Below, in pieces: positions 7,257 to 12,057 of a stretch of DNA of 12,057 nucleotides. The stretch lies in NCBI GenBank assembly GCA_934371915.1, contig CAKROE010000070.1, forward strand, positions 1-12,057, given 5' to 3'. The DNA is from an uncultured Blautia sp. (GTDB taxonomy: Bacteria > Bacillota > Clostridia > Lachnospirales > Lachnospiraceae). The first letter of the stretch is position 1. Each line of letters begins with the position of its first letter. Position numbers and translations under genes: made by a program. The notes under the pieces are model-generated. The model did no database searches. It was given only the letters and a program-made list of their open reading frames with translations, and had not been told where the DNA came from.

Positions 7257-7335
7257 TGTCGTTTTTTCTCGAACTAGAACGAGTTTGGTATGCAAAAGAA
7301 AAATAGAAAGATTTTGTCGTATAATAATGACAAAA
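7257..7335 (+). promoter_or_regulatory. Cluster of Spo0A-box-like motifs in the leader (putative operator)
   Basis: TTTTGTC (7312-7318) and GACAAAA (7329-7335) form a perfect inverted repeat with a 10-base centre containing TATAAT (7320-7325). Each arm matches the left part of the Spo0A box (consensus about TTTGTCGAA). Nearby are TGTCGTT (7257-7263) and TTTCTCGAA (7265-7273), the latter one base from the consensus. Autoregulation by the downstream protein is an inference. Confidence 0.4.
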
Positions 7336-7359
7336 CAGGAAAAAGCGGAGGGAGAGCAC

Positions 7360-7761
7360 ATGAGAAAAGTTTATCGATTGATCAGACAGCTGGGTATGAC
7401 TTCAAAATATAAAGGCTATTATTATGTGGCAGAAGCAGTAATGATGTCTATGGAACTTCAGGATTATCCGATTAAGATTACAAAAGATATTTATCCACAT
7501 CTGGCTAAGAAGTTTAAATCAACACCGGTCAATATAGAACATGACATTCGTACAGTGATCAACGTCTGCTGGACAGCAAATAAGGAAACAATGGATCGGA
7601 TAGCCGGTTATCCATTGAGATACAGACCGACGAACAGCGAATTTGTAGATATGCTGGCATATTATCTTGTGCAGACAGAGTATGAAGAGGAAGAAGAACA
7701 AAATCCCCTGATGGGCAATCCACAATTTAAAGCCTGTCAAAATTTATCTGGCGGGATCTGA
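7360..7761 (+). CDS. Stand-alone Spo0A C-terminal-domain DNA-binding protein
   Basis: This 133-residue protein aligns by eye with the DNA-binding effector domain of the sporulation master regulator Spo0A: LIRQLGMTSKYKGYYYVAEAV (about 7-27), TKDIYPHLAKKF (41-52), the recognition-helix region STPVNIEHDIR (54-64), W71, and RPTNSEFVDMLAYYL (89-103). An acidic tail follows (EEEEE from about 108). The receiver domain of Spo0A, with its phosphorylated Asp, is absent, so activity cannot depend on the usual phosphorelay. Two Arg of the Spo0A recognition helix (SRVERAIR) are replaced by Asn58 and His61, while Glu60 and Arg64 are kept; the target sequence may therefore differ. The ATG at 7360 has GGAGGGAG at 7347-7354. 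In-frame starts at 7165 (TTG, which is really the -35) and 7327 lack a ribosome binding site. It is likely a transcription regulator with unknown targets. Confidence 0.85.
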   Translation: MRKVYRLIRQLGMTSKYKGYYYVAEAVMMSMELQDYPIKITKDIYPHLAKKFKSTPVNIEHDIRTVINVCWTANKETMDRIAGYPLRYRPTNSEFVDMLAYYLVQTEYEEEEEQNPLMGNPQFKACQNLSGGI

Positions 7762-8227
7762 AATAATCAGTAATAAAGGAATCCCAGATGAATTCCGGTG
7801 ATTTGTCCGGAAGAAAGCCGTCTGAGGAAATACCGGATGTACAGAATAATTCATGGTTTTTGTATTGTAAATTCAGATTCAGTCCACGGATGGCAGGGAC
7901 AGTGATTGCATCGGAAAATGCAGGAAGAATCTGTGTTAACTGACTGGGACTTAACTGAAAAGTAATTCGAAAATGCAGAGGTGGAAGTTTGCCTCGAATA
8001 ATAGAGTAGCAATAAGATTTCAATTCTTTCCATGGACAGTAGGGAGCACTCTGATCGGCGAGCTGTTTACTGTCACTGTCAAAAAAATCTCTGTGAAGCT
8101 TACCATCGATCGTGAAACTGCAAAATGTTGTAATCGAAGCTTCAACAAGAGAAAAATCGTCGAAGGTCTGGCCAATCAGAAGCTGATTCATAAAATTTTT
8201 AACGTCATTTATTTTGAGTACAAGCAT
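7727..8227 (-). CDS. DUF5721-like conserved hypothetical protein
   Basis: This is a 166-residue cytoplasmic protein on the - strand starting at the ATG complement of 8225-8227, with an AGGAG ribosome binding site in the preceding bases. The N-terminus (LKINDVKNFMNQLLIGQTFDDF, written here as LKINDVKNFM then NQLLIGQTFDDF), followed by ASITTFCSFTIDGKLHRDFF, resembles what I recall of the Lachnospiraceae family DUF5721; this is recollection, not a search. No signal peptide, membrane segment or known catalytic motif is visible. The pattern of alternating hydrophobic residues suggests a mostly beta protein. The gene converges on the Spo0A-domain gene and their ends overlap by 35 bp (7727-7761). 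Upstream it shares a divergent control region with degV. A function cannot be assigned. Confidence 0.8.
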   Translation of the reverse strand: MLVLKINDVKNFMNQLLIGQTFDDFSLVEASITTFCSFTIDGKLHRDFFDSDSKQLADQSAPYCPWKELKSYCYSIIRGKLPPLHFRITFQLSPSQLTQILPAFSDAITVPAIRGLNLNLQYKNHELFCTSGISSDGFLPDKSPEFIWDSFITDYFRSRQINFDRL

Positions 8228-8258
8228 TTTTTTACTCTCCTGAATTAATGTAGCTTCT

Positions 8259-8264
8259 ATTATA
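8259..8264 (-). promoter_or_regulatory. Probable -10 element of the DUF5721-like gene
   Basis: On the - strand this is a perfect TATAAT, 31 bases upstream of the start codon. The -35 position (8282-8287) is a poor match. A 12-bp palindrome, TTTTTCGAAAAA (8291-8302), lies just upstream and also sits upstream of the divergent degV promoter. Confidence 0.5.
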
Positions 8265-8325
8265 GATCAGAAAGAAAAAAAAGAATAGAGTTTTTCGAAA
8301 AAGTCTTTTCAAATATGTGGCTATA

Positions 8326-8334
8326 TGTTAATAT
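8326..8334 (+). promoter_or_regulatory. Probable extended -10 promoter of degV
   Basis: TGTTAATAT gives TGn followed by TAATAT (8329-8334). The -35 (about 8306-8311, TTTTCA) is weak, as is common with an extended -10. The start would be near 8341, about 40 bases before the proposed TTG codon. Confidence 0.5.
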
Positions 8335-8381
8335 AGATGTGGTATTCGATACTACATATTATGGAAAAGAGGACGATATAT

Positions 8382-9221
8382 TTGAGCTATAAAGTTGTTA
8401 TAGATAGTTGTGGGGAATTACTTGATGAATGGAAGCAGGATCCACGCTTTGAATCAGTCGCTTTGACATTGAGCGTAGATGGCGTAAATATTATAGATGA
8501 TGAAACATTTGATCAGGCTGATTTTTTGAAAAGGGTTGCAGAGTGCCCGGAATGTCCGAAATCTGCATGCCCTTCACCTGAGCGCTATATGCGTGCATTC
8601 GACTGTGAGGCAGAACATGTATATGCGGTAACTCTTTCAGCAGAACTGAGTGGATCTTACAACAGCGCTGTTCTTGGCAAAAATCTTCTGCAGGAGGATC
8701 ATCCGGACAGACAGATTCACATCTTTAATTCGAAATCTGCATCAGTAGGTCAGACTCTGATCGCAATGAAAATTCAGGAGTGTGAAGAAGCCGGTTTTCC
8801 ATTTGAAAAAGTCATTGAGACGGTTGATGCGTATATTGAGCAGCAGCATACCTTTTTTGTGCTGGACAATCTGGAGACGCTTCGTAAAAATGGCAGACTC
8901 AGCAAGGCAAAAGCACTTGTGGCAAGTGCACTTAAGATCAAACCGGTCATGGGATCTACAGAAGAAGGTGCAATCTGTCAGCTTGATCAGGCAAGAGGAA
9001 TGAACAAAGCACTGGTTAAGATGGCACAGGCAATCGTGGAGAAGACTGCTGACAGCGGACAGAAGACTCTTGCAATTTCTCATTGCAATTGCCATGAAAG
9101 AGCAATTTTGTTAAAGAATGCGCTGGAAGAGCGGATGCCGATAAAAAAGATTGTGATTCTGGATACCGCAGGTGTCAGCAGCATGTATGCGAATGATGGC
9201 GGTGTGATCGTAGCGGTGTGA
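8382..9221 (+). CDS. DegV family fatty-acid-binding protein
   Basis: DegV proteins bind a fatty acid, and some act as the FakB partner that presents it to a fatty acid kinase for phosphorylation and use in membrane lipids. The 279-residue product has the two-domain family features: SYKVVIDSCGEL at the start, CPKSACPSPERY, TLSAELSGSYNSA (Ser86, Ser90 and Ser92 in the ligand region), the helix LDNLETLRKNGRLSKAKA (G171 region) and LKIKPVM. The start is placed at TTG 8382 because AAGAGGA (8367-8373) lies 8 bases upstream and family members usually begin MSYK. An ATG at 8361 would add seven residues but has no ribosome binding site, and a GTG at 8337 lies before the likely transcription start. No FakA gene is in the window, so the kinase partner, if any, is elsewhere. 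Confidence 0.9.
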   Translation: MSYKVVIDSCGELLDEWKQDPRFESVALTLSVDGVNIIDDETFDQADFLKRVAECPECPKSACPSPERYMRAFDCEAEHVYAVTLSAELSGSYNSAVLGKNLLQEDHPDRQIHIFNSKSASVGQTLIAMKIQECEEAGFPFEKVIETVDAYIEQQHTFFVLDNLETLRKNGRLSKAKALVASALKIKPVMGSTEEGAICQLDQARGMNKALVKMAQAIVEKTADSGQKTLAISHCNCHERAILLKNALEERMPIKKIVILDTAGVSSMYANDGGVIVAV

Positions 9222-9239
9222 AGATCCTGTGAACAACGA

Positions 9240-9312
9240 CTGTATAAGCGGTAAAGATGCTTCACTTTTTAATGATAGTGTGATATAATGACAAAAGCAT
9301 GAGCTTATACAG
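9240..9312 (+). repeat. Nested inverted repeats enclosing the promoter of the membrane-protein gene
   Basis: The outer arms CTGTATAAGC (9240-9249) and GCTTATACAG (9303-9312) are a perfect 10-bp inverted repeat. Inside it ATGCTT (9257-9262) and AAGCAT (9295-9300) form a second one. The promoter (9261-9289) lies between the arms and the ribosome binding site directly follows the right arm. Confidence 0.75.
9261..9289 (+). promoter_or_regulatory. Extended -10 promoter of the small membrane-protein gene
   Basis: TTCACT (9261-9266), a 17-base spacer and TATAAT (9284-9289), with TGA immediately before the -10 (TGnTATAAT). The start would be near 9296, giving a leader of about 34 bases with AAAGGAG (9314-9320) as ribosome binding site. 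Confidence 0.75.
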
Positions 9313-9329
9313 CAAAGGAGATTCTTGAT

Positions 9330-9581
9330 ATGAGTCAGAAAAAAGTGGACAACTACAGAGCAGGCAAGTATGGACGTTCCAAAGCCGCCAGAAAGGAAAA
9401 AATCATCGACAAACTGGAAATCCTTGCATGGATTGCCATCTGCGTTGTGATGGTTGGCTGGATCGGATTTTCTGCCTACGCTAAAATTGAAGCAAAAGAA
9501 GCATCTACCGTGACAGAGACAGTTATGGATACTTCTGCAATCGACAATTATGTTTCAGGCCTTTCGTCTGATGCAGAGTAA
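9330..9581 (+). CDS. Small single-pass membrane protein of unknown function
   Basis: This 83-residue protein has a strongly basic N-terminus (about residues 4-29, rich in Lys and Arg), one hydrophobic segment (about 32-52, containing ILAWIAICVVMVGWIGFSAY) and a short, mildly acidic C-terminal part ending SAIDNYVSGLSSDAE. By the positive-inside rule the N-terminus should be cytoplasmic and the C-terminus outside. There is no signal peptidase site. I recall similar unnamed small proteins in Lachnospiraceae with a conserved KVD start and an aromatic-rich end, but have not searched. AAAGGAG lies 9 bases before the ATG. It has its own promoter between inverted repeats and shares a terminator with the convergent cold-shock gene. 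Its role is unknown. Confidence 0.85.
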   Translation: MSQKKVDNYRAGKYGRSKAARKEKIIDKLEILAWIAICVVMVGWIGFSAYAKIEAKEASTVTETVMDTSAIDNYVSGLSSDAE

Positions 9582-9591
9582 ATGAGATAAT

Positions 9592-9620
9592 AAAAAACCC
9601 CGGGGTTCCCGGGGTTTTTT
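9592..9620. terminator. Bidirectional intrinsic terminator
   Basis: A perfect 13-bp stem (9592-9604 with 9608-9620) with a GTT loop has seven GC pairs and six A-T pairs at its base. Read on + it ends in six T's 11 bases after the membrane-protein stop. Read on - it also ends in six T's, 38 bases beyond the cold-shock gene stop. It can therefore serve both convergent genes. Confidence 0.93.
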
Positions 9621-9657
9621 ATTTGAAGGTTATGAAACCTGAAGTATCAGATGTTAA

Positions 9658-9858
9658 TTATAATTTTGTAACGTTAGCAGCCTGCATTCCGCGAGCGCCT
9701 TCTGTTAAATCATAAGTTACTGCCTGTCCTTCGTCCAGTGATTTGAATCCTTCACCATTGATTGCAGAAAAATGTACGAATACGTCAGCGCCATCCTCTC
9801 CTGTGATGAAACCATAGCCTTTTTCTGCGTTGAACCATTTTACAGTTCCCTTGTTCAT
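9658..9858 (-). CDS. Cold-shock protein, CspA family
   Basis: This is a 66-residue single cold-shock domain, the usual length for the family. It has the RNA-binding motifs RNP1 (KGYGFI, residues 13-18) and RNP2 (VFVHF, 26-30), the aromatic surface W8/F9, and the typical end QAANVTKL. Such proteins bind single-stranded RNA or DNA and act as RNA chaperones in the cytoplasm. The start is the ATG at 9856-9858 (read on -), 6 bases after GGAGGT. A longer in-frame start at 9912 would add 18 residues unlike the family and lies inside the leader hairpin side. It has a consensus promoter and a long structured leader, and ends at the shared terminator. One slight oddity is ARGMQ where many relatives have NRGPQ. 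Which csp paralogue it is cannot be told. Confidence 0.96.
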   Translation of the reverse strand: MNKGTVKWFNAEKGYGFITGEDGADVFVHFSAINGEGFKSLDEGQAVTYDLTEGARGMQAANVTKL

Positions 9859-9992
9859 GATGTTACCTCCATAAAAATAAAAAGTTAAATGTCTATCTGA
9901 CGAAAAAATCACCAGATTTTAGAGACTATATCGTTGGGTAATATATAATCTCTAAAAACTAGTGATTTTATATTAAGGTACTTTTCGTCTAT
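9859..9992 (-). promoter_or_regulatory. Structured 5' leader of the cold-shock gene
   Basis: From the predicted start near 9992 the leader is about 134 bases. It contains a 27-bp stem (9943-9969 pairing with 9905-9931, one T-T mismatch, two G-T wobbles, 11-base loop). An outer pairing joins GACGAAAA with TTTTCGTC (9982-9989 with 9899-9906). On the - strand the long stem runs into six T's (9908-9903), so it resembles an attenuator. Long leaders that sense temperature are known for E. coli cspA; a similar role here is inferred. Confidence 0.7.
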
Positions 9993-9998
9993 GAATGA

Positions 9999-10027
9999 AT
10001 TATAGACCGAGGGTATGAAAATGTCAA
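9999..10027 (-). promoter_or_regulatory. Consensus promoter of the cold-shock gene
   Basis: On the - strand, TTGACA (10027-10022), a 17-base spacer and TATAAT (10004-9999): a perfect match to the sigma-A consensus at both hexamers. This suggests strong constitutive initiation with control at the leader level. Confidence 0.92.
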
Positions 10028-10047
10028 GGTCAATATGTAAAAAACAC

Positions 10048-10131
10048 TTTATTAAATCGTTCTTTTCGTGTATGATATTGGTGATAATGTATATAAAATT
10101 ATAGAATATAAATCATCAGGAGGAAGCCGTT
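10048..10131 (+). promoter_or_regulatory. pyrF upstream region with weak promoter candidates
   Basis: The AT-rich stretch has TATGAT (10071-10076) with TTTATT (10048-10053) 17 bases upstream, and GATAAT (10083-10088) as an alternative -10. Neither has a good -35. No terminator-type hairpin or PyrR-like attenuator was recognised before the CAGGAGGA ribosome binding site. Confidence 0.35.
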
Positions 10132-11058
10132 ATGATTAACAAGCTTATTGAAAAAATCCGTAAAACTAATGCACCGATCGTTGTAGGACTGGATCCGATG
10201 CTGAACTATATTCCGAAACATATTCAGGAAAAGGCATTTGTGGAGTTTGGTGAGACTCTGGAAGGAGCAGCAGAAGCAATCTGGCAGTTCAATAAAGGAA
10301 TCGTTGATGCAACATATGATCTTATTCCTGCTGTAAAGCCGCAGATTGCAATGTATGAACAGTTTGGAATTCCGGGATTACAGGCATACAAAAAGACTGT
10401 AGATTACTGCAAATCCAAAGATCTTGTTGTGATCGGAGATATCAAACGTGGAGACATTGGTTCTACATCCGCTGCATATGCAACCGGACATCTCGGACAT
10501 GTACAGGTTGGTTCTAAGAAATATGCAGGATTCGATGAGGACTTTGCAACGGTGAATCCATATCTCGGATCAGATGGTGTAAAACCGTTTATTGATGTCT
10601 GCAAAGAAGAAAATAAAGGTTTGTTTATTCTTGTTAAGACATCTAATCCGTCCAGTGGAGAATTTCAGGATCGCCTGATCGACGGCCGTCCGTTGTATGA
10701 ATGGGTGGGTGAAAAGGTTGCTGACTGGGGCAAAGACCACATGGGCAAAGAATACAGTTATATTGGCGCAGTAGTAGGTGCTACATATCCGGAAATGGGA
10801 AAAGTGCTTCGTAAACTGATGCCTAAGACTTTTATCCTTGTACCGGGATACGGTGCACAGGGTGGAAAGGGCGCTGATCTTGTTCATTTCTTCAACGAAG
10901 ACGGACTTGGTGCAATCGTAAACTCTTCCAGAGGAATTATTGCTGCATACAAACAGGATGCTTACGCTGAATTTGGTGAGCTCAATTATGCAGATGCATC
11001 CCGTAAGGCAGTAGAAGTGATGATTGCGGATATTGATGGTGCATTACAGAACCGCTAA
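10132..11058 (+). CDS. pyrF: Orotidine 5'-phosphate decarboxylase
   Basis: PyrF catalyses the last step of UMP synthesis, decarboxylating OMP to UMP in the cytoplasm. The 308-residue protein is the longer type of OMP decarboxylase (short forms are near 230-240). Its TIM-barrel motifs are VVGLDPML near the N-terminus, the catalytic GDIKRGDIG (Asp103, Lys105, Asp108 in the DxKxxD pattern), ATVNPYLGSDG, VVGATYP and the phosphate-binding VPGYGAQGG. The ATG at 10132 has AGGAGGA about 8 bases upstream, and the N-terminus is full length. It is followed after 19 bases by pyrK and then pyrD, so these genes probably form one pyrimidine operon that runs past the end of the window. No frameshift or missing catalytic residue was seen. 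Confidence 0.97.
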   Translation: MINKLIEKIRKTNAPIVVGLDPMLNYIPKHIQEKAFVEFGETLEGAAEAIWQFNKGIVDATYDLIPAVKPQIAMYEQFGIPGLQAYKKTVDYCKSKDLVVIGDIKRGDIGSTSAAYATGHLGHVQVGSKKYAGFDEDFATVNPYLGSDGVKPFIDVCKEENKGLFILVKTSNPSSGEFQDRLIDGRPLYEWVGEKVADWGKDHMGKEYSYIGAVVGATYPEMGKVLRKLMPKTFILVPGYGAQGGKGADLVHFFNEDGLGAIVNSSRGIIAAYKQDAYAEFGELNYADASRKAVEVMIADIDGALQNR

Positions 11059-11077
11059 TGAGGGCAGGAGGAGACAG

Positions 11078-11860
11078 ATGAGCACAAAAACGAAAGAAAA
11101 TCTGACCGTTATCAGTCAGGAAGAAATAGGCAAAGATATTTTCAGCATCTGGCTGCAGACTGATCAGATGGCACAGTATGCACATCCGGGACAGTTCCTT
11201 TCTTTGTATACAGGAAATGCAAGTAAATTACTTCCGAGACCGATCAGTATCTGTGAGATTGACAAAGAAACCGGCCGGATTCGTCTGGTTTACCGTGTGA
11301 CCGGTAAAAATACCGGTACAGAAGCATTTTCAAAGATGCAGCCGGGGGACAAGATCGAAGCACTCGGACCACTCGGAAATGGTTTCCCGCTCGAAGAAGC
11401 AGAGGGCAAAAAAGTCTTTCTGATCGGCGGCGGTATCGGTATTCCGCCAATGCTGGAGACTGCAAAACAGTTAAAGGCGCAGAAAACAGCTGTTCTCGGT
11501 TACAGAGATGAACTGTTTTTGAATGAAGAATTTGCAAAATATGCAGATGTTTATGTGGCAACAGAAGACGGAAGCGCAGGAACAAAGGGCAATGTGCTGA
11601 ATGCAATTCAGGAAAAAGCGCTGGAAGCAGATGTGATCTTTGCCTGCGGCCCGACTCCGATGCTCCGTGCACTGAAGGAATATGCAGCGGCAAATCATAT
11701 TACCTGCTGGATTTCCATGGAAGAAAGAATGGCATGTGGAATCGGTGCATGTCTGGCATGTGTCTGCAAATCAAAAGACATCGATGCACATTCCCAGGTG
11801 CATAACAAACGTGTCTGCAAAGACGGACCGGTATTCTTAAGTACGGAGGTGGAGTTATGA
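11078..11860 (+). CDS. pyrK: Dihydroorotate dehydrogenase B, electron transfer subunit
   Basis: PyrK carries FAD and a 2Fe-2S cluster and passes electrons from the FMN enzyme PyrD to NAD+ in the PyrD2-PyrK2 complex. The 260-residue product shows the flavin-binding RPIS (54-57), GPLGNGFPL, the nucleotide-binding GGGIGIPPM (from 117) and FACGPTPML. The cluster cysteines are C220, C225 and C228 with C247 near the end; an extra Cys is at 230. The ATG at 11078 was chosen because AGGAGGA (11067-11073) lies just upstream and the family begins about here; the in-frame GTG-type start at 11024 would overlap pyrF and lacks a ribosome binding site. Its stop overlaps the pyrD start in an ATGA, which suggests translational coupling and balanced subunit synthesis. 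Confidence 0.97.
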   Translation: MSTKTKENLTVISQEEIGKDIFSIWLQTDQMAQYAHPGQFLSLYTGNASKLLPRPISICEIDKETGRIRLVYRVTGKNTGTEAFSKMQPGDKIEALGPLGNGFPLEEAEGKKVFLIGGGIGIPPMLETAKQLKAQKTAVLGYRDELFLNEEFAKYADVYVATEDGSAGTKGNVLNAIQEKALEADVIFACGPTPMLRALKEYAAANHITCWISMEERMACGIGACLACVCKSKDIDAHSQVHNKRVCKDGPVFLSTEVEL

Positions 11861-12057
11861 TCAACACAAAAGTAACTCTTGCGGGAGTAGAATTAAAAAA
11901 TCCTGTAATGACCGCTTCCGGTACATTTGGTTCCGGGGCTGAATACAGTGAATTTGTAGATCTGAACAAACTTGGCGGTGTTGTGACAAAAGGTGTTGCA
12001 AACGTGCCGTGGCCGGGAAATCCGACGCCGAGAGTGACAGAGACTGCCAGTGGTATG
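11857..12057 (+). CDS. pyrD: Dihydroorotate dehydrogenase B, catalytic subunit (3' truncated)
   Basis: The first 67 codons of PyrD are present and the rest lies beyond the window. PyrD oxidises dihydroorotate to orotate with FMN, the fourth step of pyrimidine synthesis. The visible part has the family N-terminus: VTLAGVELKNPVMTASGTFG, the VVTKGV strand, and GNPTPRVTETASGM. The active-site Cys region is not yet reached. The ATG at 11857 follows GGAGGTGG (11845-11852) and overlaps the pyrK stop by four bases. Together with pyrK it indicates a class 1B, NAD-linked enzyme rather than a quinone-dependent one. Confidence 0.95.
   Translation, partial: MINTKVTLAGVELKNPVMTASGTFGSGAEYSEFVDLNKLGGVVTKGVANVPWPGNPTPRVTETASGM

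Noticed and set aside
7165..7359. N-terminal extension of the Spo0A-domain protein from TTG at 7165 or ATG at 7327
   Set aside because: 7165 coincides with the TTGACA -35 element and 7327 has no ribosome binding site, whereas 7360 has GGAGGGAG.
9240..9312. Small MITE-like element with 10-bp terminal repeats
   Set aside because: No target-site duplication flanks the arms, and the enclosed DNA is a functional-looking promoter, so a regulatory reading fits better.
10028..10131. PyrR-type attenuator before pyrF
   Set aside because: No terminator/anti-terminator pair is visible in the roughly 100 bases upstream of pyrF.

Overview
The window looks like a chromosomal segment of a Gram-positive, low-to-mid GC member of the Clostridia, most likely Lachnospiraceae. 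Strong AGGAGG-type ribosome binding sites precede nearly every gene, several promoters match the sigma-A consensus, and the gene content fits: a pyrF-pyrK-pyrD run, a DUF5721-like protein, a small protein carrying only the Spo0A DNA-binding domain, DegV, and a KTGD-type surface protein. The genus cannot be fixed from the sequence alone. No mobile element, CRISPR array, rRNA or tRNA was seen.

Layout from left to right. (1) Bases 2-2192 hold a tightly packed + strand operon: the 3' part of maf (a nucleotide pyrophosphatase), two HAD-family phosphatases of different subclasses that overlap by 8 bases, and a very acidic 85-residue protein that overlaps the second HAD gene. The operon ends at a strong terminator (2221-2260). 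(2) Bases 2318-4866 hold a single gene for an 806-residue secreted, membrane-anchored surface protein with its own extended -10 promoter. It has a signal peptide, an Ig-like module, an acidic low-complexity stalk, more Ig-like modules and a C-terminal KTGD/hydrophobic/Lys-rich tail. (3) Bases 4882-7147 hold htpG (Hsp90) behind a perfect CIRCE operator, which marks it as a probable HrcA-controlled heat-shock gene. The same inverted repeat followed by six T's can act as the terminator of the surface-protein gene. (4) Bases 7165-8227 hold a 133-residue stand-alone Spo0A C-terminal-domain protein (+) facing a DUF5721-like gene (-); their 3' ends overlap by 35 bp. (5) Bases 8228-9620 hold a divergent intergenic region, a DegV-family lipid-binding protein with a probable TTG start, and a small single-pass membrane protein whose promoter lies inside nested inverted repeats. 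(6) Bases 9592-10027 hold a cold-shock protein gene on the - strand with a consensus promoter and a long hairpin-forming leader; it shares a bidirectional terminator with the membrane-protein gene. (7) Bases 10132-12057 hold the pyrimidine genes pyrF, pyrK and the start of pyrD.

The gene content is mostly housekeeping and stress response. The most interesting parts are regulatory: the CIRCE/terminator/promoter fusion before htpG, the structured csp leader, the Spo0A-box-like motifs before the Spo0A-domain gene, and the inverted repeats around the promoter at 9261-9289. I found no convincing evidence for a completely new multi-gene system. All functional statements come from reading motifs by eye; no database search was run.
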